From Gracilariopsis chorda (lineage: Eukaryota; Rhodophyta; Florideophyceae; Gracilariales; Gracilariaceae), in contig NBIV01000025.1 of assembly GCA_003194525.1 (NCBI GenBank), forward strand, positions 1 through 64,000: a stretch of 64,000 nucleotides of DNA, read 5' to 3'. The stretch's first letter is position 1, and each line of letters begins with the position of its first letter. Both the position numbers and the translations under genes were made by a program. The notes beneath the pieces are model-generated. The model searched no databases, had not been told where the DNA came from, and was given only the letters and a program-made list of their open reading frames with translations. Below, piece after piece: positions 40,059-51,901 of the stretch.

Positions 40059-40782
40059 TGTCGACACGCACGCGGGTTATGAAAAAAAAGGGAAGAAAGA
40101 AAGGGAGGAAGAAGAAACAAGAAATTAAAACAAGGAAGGTTGTCAGCCTTAGCCGACCAGTTTACTCGACAGCAGGCAAAGCCAATCTACATATACCCTA
40201 CTTCACACACTTCACCGTCGTCGCAGCAAGCGACGGCGGTGGTTGCACCATTACACTACACTTTATTCGTGTGTGCAGGTGTACACGAAAAGCACGCACA
40301 ATCTAGAGGGTCACAATTTCAAATAACTAAATCAATCAATGCAGCAAATCCATTGCCAGTCCCTTGATCTGGAAGCAGCTCTAAAAAATCAACAATTTCC
40401 ATCCTGGCACTCCAACCCCTCAGCGCAGCCCACAAAAGCACATTGTCCCAAATCTTCCAATACAGCTCCCATTCGCATCTTCGGCATCGCAGCACAACTG
40501 TCTACTGCGCGCACACTTGGACCAACCACATTCCTCCACTTGTGCATATCCGCAATCCAGTACCATACACTCCATAACAATTGTACGGTATACAATGCAT
40601 ATAGCATTTTGCAGTAGCAAATCACATTGCCGTTTCACGTTGGGTTTGAGCAGAGGCGCATATGCGCTTTTGGAGCGAGGGGCTCCAAAATTGCCCATCG
40701 TCCCCTGAAGGTTTGGTTTTGGACCAAGCTGAGACCCTCTGTGGGGGTTGGCCAGGCACTCGATCACTTCTAGACTTCAACA
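40059..40782 (-). repeat. 5' LTR of the nested copia element
   Basis: Partner of 34207-34931; the element begins here on the minus strand with TGTTGAAG. Confidence 0.93.
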
Positions 40783-40787
40783 GTTCT
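40783..40787. repeat. Target-site duplication (right) of the nested copia element
   Basis: GTTCT matches 34202-34206. The Helitron reading frame is cut exactly here. Confidence 0.93.
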
Positions 40788-43603
40788 GCACCTGCAGCTC
40801 TTGATGGTGCTCATTATGCGTGCCTGTGTCATTAGCACCACTCAAATTGAGCACCACAGTCTGCGCTTTGGGATGCTTAAAGGCGTACTTCATCAGATAG
40901 GCGACTGCGCGCCCTCCTTGCATGGGTGCTACGTTGATATGGGAGCGGTACTTCTTTGGCAGAGTTGGGTTGTACGGAATAATCTTGAGGTCTTCTTGCC
41001 TTCTTCTGCGGTAGATCACAAGATTCGAGCCTTCTTCAATGTACGTCTCCAGCACAATCATGTTGCTGTCGTATCCAAACTTACACCCGCCAGCGCAATT
41101 CTGGCAATAGGAGGCGAAGCAGTCCTGTGCATAGAAGGAATGAGGGCACGCAACGCATCGTCTTCACTGGGAAGGGGCACTTCTGCACGAATCAGCTCGT
41201 CGATCACGTCAGTGTTATCAATCACACCCACGTCGAGCCACCAAGCATGTGGTGATAAGACACATTGCGTTCTTGAAACTCATGCTTTGATGCAAGCCCC
41301 AAGCACTTCAATCCAAAGATGTGCTCCGAGTTCTTCTCCAATTCCTTCATGAAGTCATTGGCAGACTTTTTGTACACCCTTGCAATCAGACCCGGTCAGT
41401 CAAACGGTCGAGGGCGGTTAATCTGTGCGATAAATGCGCCACGACTGGTGGTGTCCATCCCGAAGTGCTGGATTTCCTCTCGCCAGATGTTCATGGTGAT
41501 TGTAATGAAAAGAGAAGGCAGTACTCTCCGCAACGCGATCTCCTGTACATCCATACGCTTGTTCTTTCAGTATGCTGTTGAGTTGACCGAGTCATCGAGC
41601 AAAAAGATGCGTCTTTTTTGCGCGAAGTGGTATGGTGCCACGTGACTGGTTTGCTGTTGTGCTTGCTGGATTTCTTGCTCTTGGACAATGCGTGTCCATT
41701 GTTTTCTTTCCAGGAAACGCAGTCACATGTACTCAATGTTTGTGTGGGTGCGAAGCATCCAAATCTGCGTCAACAGTCCACTGTTCAGAAGGATGTTGTC
41801 TGAGTACAGTTGTCTCTTCGCGTTCTCAGCCCAGGTGAGCTTTCGAAGCTTCCAATCGTTGACGCTGAGACCTGAGCTCTGCTGTGTGGAGTTCTTTGTG
41901 TCCAGAAACATGCCGATATCAAATGGTTCGTGCTGATTGCCGTACGGGTAGAGAAGAAGGAAAGTGCCTCTCTCTGCCATTTTGGATGCCGGGTTTAGAA
42001 ACCGGTACCGCACTTGCACATTGTTTGCGGCATTCACAGTCACCCCATCTCCATCATCAGTAGCAGCAGCAGCCGTCACTGCATCGTAATCTGCTGTTAC
42101 GGTTTTTTCTACCAAGCGTGGTACTTGAGACTCCACTCGATACAGACCAGTCGGATCCACGACGAGCGCTGTCATCACGGTTGGGCCCCCACCAAGAACA
42201 TCTTCAGGGAGAGGCCCAGCACCTGCATGAGCAGCACTGACTGTGGCACTTCGGGTTCCTTCGTATCCACGTACGACTACTCCCTCTTCTGCTGCCTGCA
42301 TGCTGATATGACGGCGTTCTCTGCATTTTGTTGTTGTTTCTGCGTGCTAACCACAGATTGGTACCGCTCGCGCACCACGTCTGGCTTGGGCTGGATCACA
42401 TTGTACAACTTGGGCATGATGTCTCGTACGTTGATGTCTTGAATGAACGCACTCAAATTGGCACGCGAATAGTGAGATGTATCCAAGGAAGGCAGACCGG
42501 TACCTCACAGGAAGCTGTAGCGCGTGTTGTTCTGGTTCTGCGTGGGCACAGCGAGAGCTGAATTGCCCTCAAGTATGAGAAAGGAGGCACCGCCTACCAT
42601 CACATACGACATGTCCATGAACGCTTGCGTCGTCGTGATAAGCGTATTCAAGTTGCCGAAAATGCTGAGAAGGACTCCCAGGCTGTAATGACTGCAAACC
42701 AACTTGCTTCTATGCCTTTTACAGAACCTGACGCCCCATCCTGACATTCTTCTCATTCCATAGCACACTTCGGTGGTCATTTTTGCCAAGCAAAACACAA
42801 CTGAAATACTTGAAGCTATGAAATTTCAATGTCCCGTCCGGGTACGGGCAGGACGAGAGCGCGTGTGCGTGTTCGCCACACCTTCCACATCGCCTTTGAG
42901 CTGCAGTGGGAAGCGTCTCAAACTCTGACACGCTTGCACGGATGGCCAGATCATTCCTTGCCTGAGCTGCAACGGGATCCCAGGTATAGTACACAAGATA
43001 GAGTACTCGAGCAGGACGCCCAGGACACTGCATGACCGTCGTATCAAGCTGTTACTGTCGCTGCTGCTGCAGCTTGGTTGAGAAAGCCGGTGTGATCTCA
43101 TCCCCTTCCACCTCCATCAGATTGGGCATCTGTTCTTCCTCTTGTTCAGCTTGTGGCAGAGCAGACTGCTGTGGCAGCGGTGGCTGTTAGGGAGGAGGAG
43201 TGATATCATCCTCTTCCACTTCCATCGCAACGGGCACCTGTTCTGCAGGCATCGGTGGAAGAGGAGGAGGCATTGGAGGCGGAAGAATGTGACTTGGAAG
43301 TCCTCTCACAAACTCCAGAAATCCAGGTATTGTGCACGAGGTTGGTAGACCGGCAACGGACCCACTGGCTCCAGCGGCGCTTGTGCTATCTGCAGCTGCA
43401 ACCGAAGTAGGTGCAGGAGTAATTTCGTCTTCTTCTACCGCTTGAACAATAGGTCCTTGAACGTGCACTCCGCTCTCCTTTACCCCCAACTCATCTGGAG
43501 CTGGACGAGCTGATAACCGTCGGGGTCTTCCAGCTCCTGGCCGTGCTCCACCACTGCCGACGGGTCGGCCACCAGCGTTTTGCTTTGTACGGCCTGCGTT
43601 CAA
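40788..43603 (-). pseudogene. Helitron N-terminal and Rep region, broken
   Basis: 43187-43603 encodes a basic then Pro/Ala/Glu-rich N-terminal part (GGRPVGSGGARPGAGRPRR). 42719-43033 holds a CGRCGEHAHALSSCPYP zinc-knuckle-like stretch. 41723-42486 includes RYRFLNPASKMAERGTFLLLYPYGNQHEP. Around 41220-41530 the Rep core is recognisable (LFITITMNIWREEI, RVYKKSANDFMKELEKN, then HEFQERNVSYHHM where family members have the HUH box). 40788-41061 carries the RSHINVAP block and AVAYLMKYAFKHPK. Pieces lie in different frames with stops, and the HUH box is degenerate (YHHM). Confidence 0.8.
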
Positions 43604-44264
43604 CCTACAGAAAAACCCCTAAAACACCTCCACACTTAGATTGAACACCATCAGAGTTTGGACGTTGCCCTACTCTCGTCATTTTAATTTACCAAAAAAG
43701 AAAAAACAATTCTATTTTTTAAACCGCTAAAATATTTGCCAGAGTTCCAGAATAATTTCCAATATAACAAAAGTTGAAAGTGAAAAACTCGTTGCAGTTT
43801 GTGGCGTTGCATCAACCGGGCTTAGTTGCATGAGCAATTAAAAAACATTGCTGCAAGACTTATATTTATCCGATACAGTCGTACGCAGCACAGGAACTCT
43901 CGACACACTCCTGTTGCATTACGACGGGCGGAGTGTGCCCAGCCGGTTTGCAGGCCGTTTGATGTCTAACATGCGTCTGGTTGTAAGGATTGGTCTGCAT
44001 TTACTAACACACCGAAGTGTGCTTTCCGGCGCCAGGAAGTACGACACGGCGGCCGCCCCGGACCCTGCACAGCAAGCTGGTATTTGGCCCGGGAAACCCT
44101 CAGACTTCCTGGATCACCGTCAAACGACCAGTATACCACAGGCGAGCACCTGACATTTCCCAGATCCGTGGTAGTGAGTGGGTTACTCTTGTGGCGAGCT
44201 GCACAAGAGCTCAGCCTTGCCTTGGTACCAGGCCAGCAACAGTGCCCAAAGTCCCAAAAGGTTA
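43604..44264. other. Unassigned sequence right of the Helitron
   Basis: The first part is AT-rich (43680-43860) and could contain the Helitron 5' end. Then comes GC-richer noncoding sequence with scattered hairpins such as CACAC-CGAA-GTGTG near 44010 and CTCTTGTG/CACAAGAG (44186-44193 and 44202-44209). No gene is supported. Confidence 0.35.
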
Positions 44265-45320
44265 CGACACTGCGCTATTGGCCAAGCCTGAAATGGTGGG
44301 TAAAAATAGGGGTTAGGTTCAGCATGCGGGATGCTTTTTGCACTTCGCCAGTGCAGTATATACGTCTGTTGCAGGCATTAACCCAATGAAATTTCAGCAT
44401 ACACTGCACTGGCGCAGTGCAACGTCACACGTGTCACAATGAGCAGCCGGGATTTGCTGCTGAATGTCTGGCACTACAATTTGATTGTATTGCGACCCAT
44501 TCAGCAGCCATTGCACAGTCAACATGCAGCAGCAGCAGCTAATTTTGTGAACGCTTTGCTGCTGCTGCGGCTGAATGTGTTAAATGGTAGGGAGGCGTTG
44601 CACTAAATGGGCATTTTGCATGCGCAAAGGGGGGCGTGCAAAGCGATTTTGTGGCGCAACGGCTCCCATCAGTCAACAAAAACCCCCTCATACGCCTGTA
44701 AATGCTTAAGAGTGGGGTGTTGAGATTTAACTTTCAGGTCAATGTAGGGTACTTATGCAAGTCAGCCCTCTCGGCTCTCGGTAAACGGAATCAGGGACGT
44801 CATCCGCATCCCAACTTGTCACGTATTTGCCTAGTAGTTGACTCCTAAGTCCTTCGCGGCTTCTGAGGCGTTGCGAGACCGGCTCCTATCTCAACACCCC
44901 GCCATACTATAATGATTTGTTCATGTATGAGGGGGGTGTTGTTGATTTACGGGAGGCGTTGGGCTGATAAATCCCCTTGCACGCCTTCTTCAGTGCATGA
45001 GATTTCCGCTTTGGTGCAACGCCTCCCCACCAAGTAAAAAATTCAGCAGCAGCAGCAGCAGAAGCAAAGCTTAAAGCTTATTGGCTGCTGCTGCATGTTG
45101 ACTCCCGCGGCTGCTCAGTGGCTGGCGCTACAGTACATGACTGCAGTGCCAGCCACTCAGCAGTAGCTGGTTTGCTCGACATGTGGCTGGCTTTGTGCAT
45201 TGCGCCAGTGTAAGACAATGCAAAGAGCATATGTATTGCACTAGCGCCGTGCAGAAGGCATCTCCCTTCCTGACCCTAACCCATATTTTGCATCCCTTTC
45301 AGCCTTAGCTATTCTCAACA
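44265..45320. repeat. Long imperfect fold-back repeat (about 1 kb)
   Basis: The left arm (about 44265-44725) and right arm (about 44885-45320) are inverted copies around a centre near 44805. Matched landmarks are AGCCTGAAA/TTTCAGCC at the outer ends, GCACTGGCGCAGTGC near 44405 with its inverse near 45205, CAG-repeat blocks at 44526-44539 and about 45083, and GGGGTGTTGAGAT near 44716 with ATCTCAACACCCC near 44898. No coding is evident. It resembles a MITE-like or Foldback-type element. Confidence 0.7.
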
Positions 45321-45560
45321 CCGCGCTCTTAAGCATATAATGAGTGGATGCATTGCGCCACAAAACGGCTTTTCATGCCCCGTACACGCATGCAAAACTC
45401 TCATCTGGCACAACGCCTCCCTACCATTTAAAAAAGTCAGCAGCAGCAGCAAAGCTTATTGGCTGTGTGGATGCTGCTGCATTTTGACTACCGCTGCTGC
45501 TCAGTGGCTGTCACTACAAGAAATGACTGCAGTGCCAGCCAATTGCAATCAAGTGCACTT
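45318..45560 (+). repeat. Partial copy of the fold-back right arm
   Basis: This repeats the order seen at about 44893-45160: CTCAACACC start, ...CACAACGCCTCCC, CAG repeat, AAAGCTTATTGGCTG, CTGCTGCAT.TTGACT, CTCAGTGGCTG and ACTGCAGTGCCAGCCA. It lies directly after the fold-back in the same orientation as its right arm. Confidence 0.65.
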
Positions 45561-45598
45561 AGAATGCCACATGTTTATGAAAAGTAGGTCATTTTTAA

Positions 45599-45811
45599 GG
45601 CCCTTTCTACATATGGACATGGACAAAACTCCATCTTGTCCATTGTCCACGATTTTGGGGTCGTTCTTCGAGCGACCCCACGGAAGAGACACTTCGGATT
45701 CTCTCTACCAGATTCGTTTTTAAATTTTCGCTCTGTGAACATGAATTATTTTTAATTCTTTTCCGGAGCCGTGCCAAAAACCCATATCCATGTCCATATG
45801 TAGAAAGGGTC
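45599..45811. mobile_element. 213-bp MITE with 25-bp terminal inverted repeats
   Basis: Terminal repeats at 45599-45623 and 45787-45811 match at 24 of 25 positions and begin G(G/A)CCCTTTCTAC. TAA flanks both ends (45596-45598 and 45812-45814), the 3-bp duplication typical of Harbinger-mobilised MITEs. An inner hairpin (GGGGTCG...CGACCCC) lies near 45657. There is no coding capacity. Its termini differ from the full Harbinger at 27815, so a different Harbinger lineage would have moved it. Confidence 0.92.
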
Positions 45812-45959
45812 TAAGGTTGTGCTTCGACTACATTTACGGATCAAAAGACCATTGTTTAGATCTGGCGCAGCATGCAGAACATTCGTTGCTGCGCAAAGCC
45901 AGAGATGGATCGGAAGGCATATCTCGACACCCCTCGTACTAAAATGATTTGCTTCTCAA

Positions 45960-46260
45960 CAAAAAGGGTACCTCAACACTCTCCGTGCTATATAGATTTG
46001 CTTCTAAACGAGGAGGGTGTGGTTGACCAATTAAAGGCGTTGCGCCAAAAGCTCACATTGCATGCCCCCTTCAGCGTACTAAGAAAACCAGCAGCAGCAG
46101 CAAAGCTCAAAGCTAATTGGCTGCTTCTATATATTCACTGCCCGTACTGCAAAATGGCTGGTACTGCAGTCATTTCGGCAGTGCAGGCCAATTACAAGCC
46201 ACTGTACTTTACAAAGACTACTGCAGTGCCAGTCACTCGGCAATGCGCACGGGCTCAATT
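45960..46260 (+). repeat. Third partial copy of the fold-back arm
   Basis: It again shows CTCAACACTC, GGCGTTGCGCCA, CATGCCCCCTTCAG, a CAG repeat, AAAGCTCAAAGCTAATTGGCTGC and CTGCAGTCA. It is more diverged than the copy at 45318. Confidence 0.55.
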
Positions 46261-46990
46261 CAACTATATATTTACTCTCCGCGCCGCGGTACTCATTGGT
46301 TTGCAGGCTCTTTTCGAGCGATAGAGGGTAGCAACGGGCTGCAGATCGACCGAAGTCACCCTCATTCGGCGGTGCGCAGCGCCACCCGCGGCCAAAGGCC
46401 ACTTTTTCTTGTCAGGAGCGACATATAAGGAATCGAAGTCGATCATCAGCTCGTCCCGAGAAAAAGCATCATTTCTTACTTGAAGACCTTCGCCAGCTCA
46501 CTACGCTCGTTCAGGACTTAGGCTACAAGCTATTTTCTAAGGTATCTAAAGGCACGGTTTGCACATGATAATTTTTGACAACAACATTTGACTTCAGTAC
46601 GAAGCTAAGATATTCAGAAAACCGCGCAAAGCATCAGCAAGCGCCTCCATCCATCAATGAATTTGAACCTTTTTCCCTGCCCCTCCCCAAACCCATACAC
46701 TTCCTTCACACATCCATACTCCCGGCCCTATCCATGGCAAAACGTCTACACACGGACGGGCTCCGACCATTGATCTACTACTACTCTTACTTCTAGATTC
46801 CTCTAAGCACGAGTTCTGCCAAACTCCAGTTCCATGGTGGACTCATGACGGGACTTGAAGATCCTCCAAACCCCAGCCCAATTTGACAATGGCACGTTGA
46901 AAAGCGATAGTGCATTGGAAGCTACCGCCTCAAGCCGATTGCAAAGTTGTAGTGTGGGGGCGTTCAGGTTCATGTAAAGCTTGTGAGGTT
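46261..46990. other. Unassigned sequence
   Basis: No gene, RNA or repeat boundary could be supported. Confidence 0.35.
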
Positions 46991-47793
46991 GTATGTAAAG
47001 CTTGAAATTTTTGTCACTTTGCCACCGTCCTCGGTATTTGATATCCTGATCGCTTAGCCGTCAAAACCTTGTCCGTGGTTGCGCCTTCGAATCGCAACAT
47101 ATGGGGCGTCACCTCGAAGGGCAACGCCAGTCGCTCCACCGAGCGTCGCAGTATCGCCCGGAACCAGGCAGGTGACTATGGGAAGAGATGTTCTCGTCCC
47201 AGGATTTTTCGGCGCTCGACCAATTTGTATAAAAGCCTTGCGACAAGATAAAGTCGAATGAATACCACTTCGTTTTGTCCACGTTTTTTCTTCGTGATGT
47301 CCATCGTTGCATAATGTGACTGTCAGTTTAAGGAATCCAAAAATATGACATCGCCAAACTTCAGCTTTAATAAGCATCCTAATGTAAGGTACCCTTCAAA
47401 AAGCAATAACAATCCAATTCCATCGCCTGCTTGAAATGACTGAGCATGTCATATGCTAGTGCGTAGACCACAATTTCCGGGCATACTCCGTGATGTGATA
47501 TAGGCCTACTCACACCCTATCCACGCAAGCTTAGCGCAGAAAGCGTCAATTTTCCTTGTAGTTGCGGCATATAAAACTCCAACGCAGTCTTCGCCTGACC
47601 TGCCCCCGAATAATGCAAATCATGATTTTTGTTGTAGTGGTGCACACAGTAACGTATGAATAACCGATCGACGTCTCCAGCGTTGGTGAACCACCGTTCT
47701 GACTAGCGCAAGGTTTCCAGCCACGGCAAAAACTGTTGCAGGTTGCTATTATAATTGCGCAGCGTGGACGGCTTTACTCGTTTGTGGGCAAGT

Positions 47794-48277
47794 TCATACA
47801 ACCCGTGAGGGCCTGTCAGCCGGGTTGGCATCGCCTGGGATATAGAGACAATCCATGTATAAGCTGCCTACGAAAAGTAAAGCTGCTCTGCGCCGACAAA
47901 CTCGATGGAAACTCGTTACGCTGCTACGTCCTGTAATTAGAACACCAATTTGAGCCTGACTATCGAGAAAAGCAATCACCCGCGTCCCATAATTTTTTTG
48001 TTGCCGGAGCAGCCATCGTAGTCCAAGAATCAGAACCTTGCCTTCGAGAAGATGAATCAGCATTCTTTTGCGCCAACGGTGCCTGATGGCAAGCTTCCAT
48101 TGTTGATTGGATACCCATGTGCCATTGACGTTCCGCTGATTGCGAAAGCAGGTGTAGCGCATCTTCATATGGACTATATACCACTCCTTCACCCCAAAGA
48201 CTCGCATCCGTGCACAGGGCATAGATACAAAAGGGCGTGGTGATGCAAGTGCGTATCAACCCAGATAGATCGACCAA
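47794..48277 (-). pseudogene. DIRS-like RNase H fossil
   Basis: CTDASLWGEGVVYS, RVIAFLDSQAQIGVLITGRSS and CLYIPGDANPADRPSR are RNase H landmarks of DIRS-like elements, lying in two frames. Confidence 0.72.
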
Positions 48278-48667
48278 AAGTATCAGTTCCTGTCTGGCAA
48301 TCTTGGTGGATTTGACTATACAGGAGCCAGACTAGCTCAGCTGGTACCCGCTTTGCAGCACCGAGAGGAGGGGTCGAGCCAAGGGAAGGAACCACGCCCA
48401 CGTTCCCAACAGACACTGCAGCTCGCGCACTTTCCAGCGTCTTCGCTTCACGAAGCTTACTTTCCGCGATATAAAGCATCGCATCTTTATCGCTTTTGGC
48501 AAGTGCAACCCATTTTCGTGAACTTCAGTTCCCAGAACTTCAGTGCAGGATACTGTCCCTGGCCACGAAACTTTCCGTGGTTGGGACAGTAGCCCGCATC
48601 GCTTGGATTCCCGTATAACCGCTTTCAATGCCATAATCGCTTTTTCCATATTAGTGCCAAGGGAGAA

Positions 48668-49561
48668 TTAATCATCAATAAAGGCTCCATAGCTCGATTC
48701 CAAAACGTTGATAATACCCGTTATCCAGCTCCTAGACGACAGGCCGGCAGACTCAAGCAGCTCCAGATGAATAGAATGTGCCACGAACACAGAGTGTGAC
48801 CACCCCATGGGGATGGAACGCCTAACAGGGTATAGCTGCGAGTCACGCTTTTCTATCCGAGGTAAACCGAAGTAGTGGCTTAGCCATTCCGGTATCTTCA
48901 TCAGATGAAACTGATGGTCCATATCCGATATACCGACATATAGCTTCTGCCCAGAGGGCATCCAAAAACGTGCAAGGTGTCCTGGATTCGGTAGATCAAT
49001 CTCACTAGGCGCTATAAAGACTTTATTCGCGATACGTGCGTCGAAAATCAGCCTCTCGCTTCCCTTATCACTCTTCGGTACCGTTAAAACTCCATTAATA
49101 ACCTTCTGTTGTTCCTTATTCAGCCAGACAAGTCCGGCCTTTCGCAGTTTTAAGACCAACATTCCGTAATCTTTATTGCCAATGCCGCAAAAAGGCGTTT
49201 CCATTGGCTCGCGCTCACATGCGGGCTTCAGCATTCCACTTTCTGCAGCATACGTTCCCTGGATGTGTTCTGGTAATAATGCAAGAATATCGGCCGAGGC
49301 TGCCAGACCATCAACTGCCAAGGAAACTCGTTCAGGGTCCAACCACACCCATTTATGTGGGGTGTCATATCCAAAACTAACGTCCTCTTCCTCTAGAGAA
49401 AACATCGCATCGAAATAGCTTCGGCGGAAGGATTTAGCTCTGATGTCTTGCAAGAAGTTGGTCACCAGCCATTGGACAGCGTTTCTCTCTCCTGACGTCA
49501 GATGATATGAGAAGACATGCCCGGCCTTCAGCCCACTCAGCCCACCTACCAGCTTGTGCAC
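48668..49561 (-). pseudogene. DIRS-like reverse transcriptase fossil
   Basis: Landmarks are GVLTVPKSDKGSERLIFDAR (finger region), LYVGISDMDHQFHLMKIPEW (first catalytic Asp context), YPVRRSIPMGWSHSVFVAH and YGAFIDD (catalytic box), in the spacing expected for DIRS-type RT. The upstream part looks like the connection to gag. Confidence 0.75.
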
Positions 49562-49727
49562 GATGTCCTCAAGCAGTCTCCGTTTTATAAGACGCTGATT
49601 TCATCGCTTACTTGCACACGCTGGGGGCCTCGCTGCATCACCAACTACCCATTGTAGGGGAAGCATATCCCACTCGTTCATTGTACCTCAGTACACTATA
49701 TGTTGTTGTCCTTTGTTTAAAGTCGAT

Positions 49728-50315
49728 TCAAGCCGTCCCCCTGTCTTCCGACAGGGCAGATGTATCATTATCCGTCGAACTCGAGAGTTCTTTTCTCAAT
49801 TTAGCCGAATTAAGCAATCGTCGTCGATGGGTTTTGCTCACCAAGTCATCCTGCTCTTCCTCCAATTCAGGCGCCGCAGACCAGGTATTGGTTCTATCCA
49901 CCATCACTACAGCTGACAGGTGCCGGATGTCAAGCTCAACAGCAGGTTCGTCCTTCGCGCGTAGAATACCCAGAGAACTAATGATGCAGTCAATAATTTT
50001 TGCCAGTGTGGCCGCTTCGCGCTTATTTCGATTTCCACTGAAATGCCGAGCTTGAGTCCAAGCGGAGAATGTCAGGTAATTGGTCAAAGCTTTTCGCAAC
50101 ATGTTCTCTCCTTCCAGAGAGTCCACGAAAACTGCCTCATCCAGGAAAGGCGGGCGCGCCAACTTCTTAAAGAATCGTTTATTAGCCTTTTTGGAAGTCG
50201 ACGCAGATGGTTTCGCGCTCGAAAAGTCGTCGTCAGAGTCTGAAGTTCCACTTGCCTCAAGTTCTTCATTCCATTCAACCTCTCCGCAACTGGCTCGATT
50301 CAGAACTTCCAACAA
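49728..50315 (-). pseudogene. DIRS-like gag-type ORF fossil
   Basis: The 195-codon frame just upstream of RT has an Asp/Ser-rich start and a helical middle (NMLRKALTNYLTFSAWTQARHF, LAKIIDCIISSLGILRAK). It has no recognisable motif; assignment rests on position. Confidence 0.45.
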
Positions 50316-50879
50316 ATTCTTCTCTCTGCTACGTTCTTGGATTTGAAGTTTTGAGGCTCTCTCCGAAGAAAAGCATGCTCTTTGCGTAGTTCATCGCGGT
50401 CCTGTTCACGGTTGCGCTGCATCTTCGCTAGAGCCTGCAGTACTGACGCCAGGTCAGTGCCTTCACGATGACGTGGCGTACGGGGTGCTACCCCCTCGCT
50501 TCCGTATTCAATACTGCTCTCCGTAGATGATTCCTCCTCAGTTTCGTCTGCGGCTCTTCCTTTTTCAAGGCTCTTCTACTTTTATACTTGGGGATAAATC
50601 CCGTCCTTGACTTGCAGCAGAATAGAGTCAAGGTCGTCCCCTTCGCAGATCCCATCAACCTCCTACCGCAAAGCGTTAAGCAGCGCGACTTTGCTCTTCT
50701 TGCGCTCCCCAAGGTATTCGGCCGCCCATTGGCCAAACTCTGCCCTGAAAAGTTCCAGGGCTTGTCCGAAACTGCTTTTGAGTCGAGCACACAGTTGCGA
50801 ACAAACGGTCGGTGTTGTTATTGTAGCAGGTCCCTAACCTCGTCGAGTGGCTAACCCAGACCACTTCGAGGGCCACTTT

Positions 50880-51901
50880 ATCCCGTGACGCAGGTTTGCG
50901 CTTTTTAGGAGAGCTACTCCCGACTGCGTGCTGCCTTATATAAGGCCAGCCATCACCTGGCGCTCTCTTGGAGCATTTGCCAGGGCTCGTAACCGGCAGG
51001 ACCCTGAGACGAGCGCCACCACGCCTCAGTTACTATTGCTCGAGTCCTGGACCACAATGCCATGTTACCAACACCAGCTCCCTTAGAGGAGCCGGCACAG
51101 ACGTTATATCCACGCCTGCTGACCCTATCTCTTGCTCTCTCTTGTATTCTCGCCGTTCGAGGGTCACCGAAGTCATTGATTAAAGACTTCTCTTAGGCCA
51201 CGCCAGTATGGCGATTTGAAGGACCAGGGGCACCCATCGCGCCAAAGTTAGAGAGTGACGGCTCACATGGGGATATGCTGATGTCACAATTAAGGACCAC
51301 CATATGCTGTTCCCAGGTCTACTGCCTTGTCCTATAGCGCGATTTTCCCCAATTAGTGAGGACCGTCACCCCTGGAGCTTATATTCTTAGACATTTCGTC
51401 GAACCTGTGCCTTGAGGCTTCCCTGATTGCCGAGAATCCAATTGAAAGAAAGAGAGTCCATCAAACACCCGTCTTAACCTACGCCGGGTGCACCGCTGGG
51501 TTACCGTTGCCAGGATCCATACACGGAACGCAATCGCATCCTGGCCCTTCAACTAGAGAAATCAGGCCTTCTCTACTTGCCTTTTGTACAGCTTTCGCTG
51601 CCCCGCCTACACCAGCGTGGAGGTAGGGACTCAGATTTTTACGTAGGCAGTAGTCAAAGCGTCACAAGAGACTCCACTCAGAAATAGTACTACCTAGGTT
51701 TTCACTCTGTAATACAGTGCGCGCAACTGCTTTAGGCACATCATGCAACAAGCCTTTATTGTCAAATTGAGCATGCAGCAGCAGCACAAAGCTGTGCTTG
51801 CACGTTGAACATTAGCCTACTAACAACAGTTGTAGTCAATTCTCCCCATAGAAACCATCTAGGATTACGATATCAATAAAACATGTCATGAAATTCCTTT
51901 A
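50880..51901. other. Unassigned sequence left of the Tc1 element
   Basis: No gene is supported. A GCATGCAGCAGCAGCACAAAGC stretch near 51770 resembles the CAG-bearing fold-back family at 44-46 kb. Confidence 0.35.

Larger units (their letters stand above)
34207..40782 (-). mobile_element. Ty1/copia LTR element nested in the Helitron, broken
   Basis: The element is 6576 bp with two LTRs of about 725 bp in direct orientation and a perfect GTTCT target duplication, reading on the minus strand. From right to left: 5' LTR, gag, zinc knuckle and protease, integrase, RT, RNase H, 3' LTR. The polyprotein is broken at roughly five to seven places, while the LTRs differ at only about twenty positions by eye (near 97%). 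It therefore arrived fairly recently or its master copy was already damaged. Confidence 0.95.
31242..43603 (-). mobile_element. Degenerate Helitron (Rep-helicase), split by two insertions
   Basis: Minus-strand fragments follow the Helitron order from right to left: a Pro/Ala-rich N-terminal part, a zinc-finger-like stretch, Rep core and Rep C-terminal part, then a Pif1-type helicase. The Rep-helicase frame has at least eight stops or shifts, so it is inactive. It was split by a Ty1/copia element at 34207-40782 and by a hairpin-rich insert around 33370-33775. Ends are set by the outermost recognisable coding pieces; true 5' TC and 3' CTRR termini were not found. Confidence 0.85.
47000..50870 (-). 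mobile_element. DIRS-like (tyrosine-recombinase) retroelement fossil
   Basis: Minus-strand pieces follow a DIRS-like order: a gag-like acidic/basic ORF (49728-50315), reverse transcriptase (48668-49561), connection and RNase H (47794-48649), and a stretch at about 47520-47770 resembling the N-terminal core-binding domain of a tyrosine recombinase. RT and RNase H are of the DIRS type rather than Ty3 or Ty1. The element is clearly broken, with roughly six or more breaks, and old. Terminal repeats were not located, so the ends are approximate. Confidence 0.7.

Noticed and set aside
44186-44209. CTCTTGTG/CACAAGAG hairpin as a Helitron end
   Set aside because: Eight-bp arms with an 8-nt loop, but no CTRR or TC terminus next to it and on the wrong side for the minus-strand Helitron.
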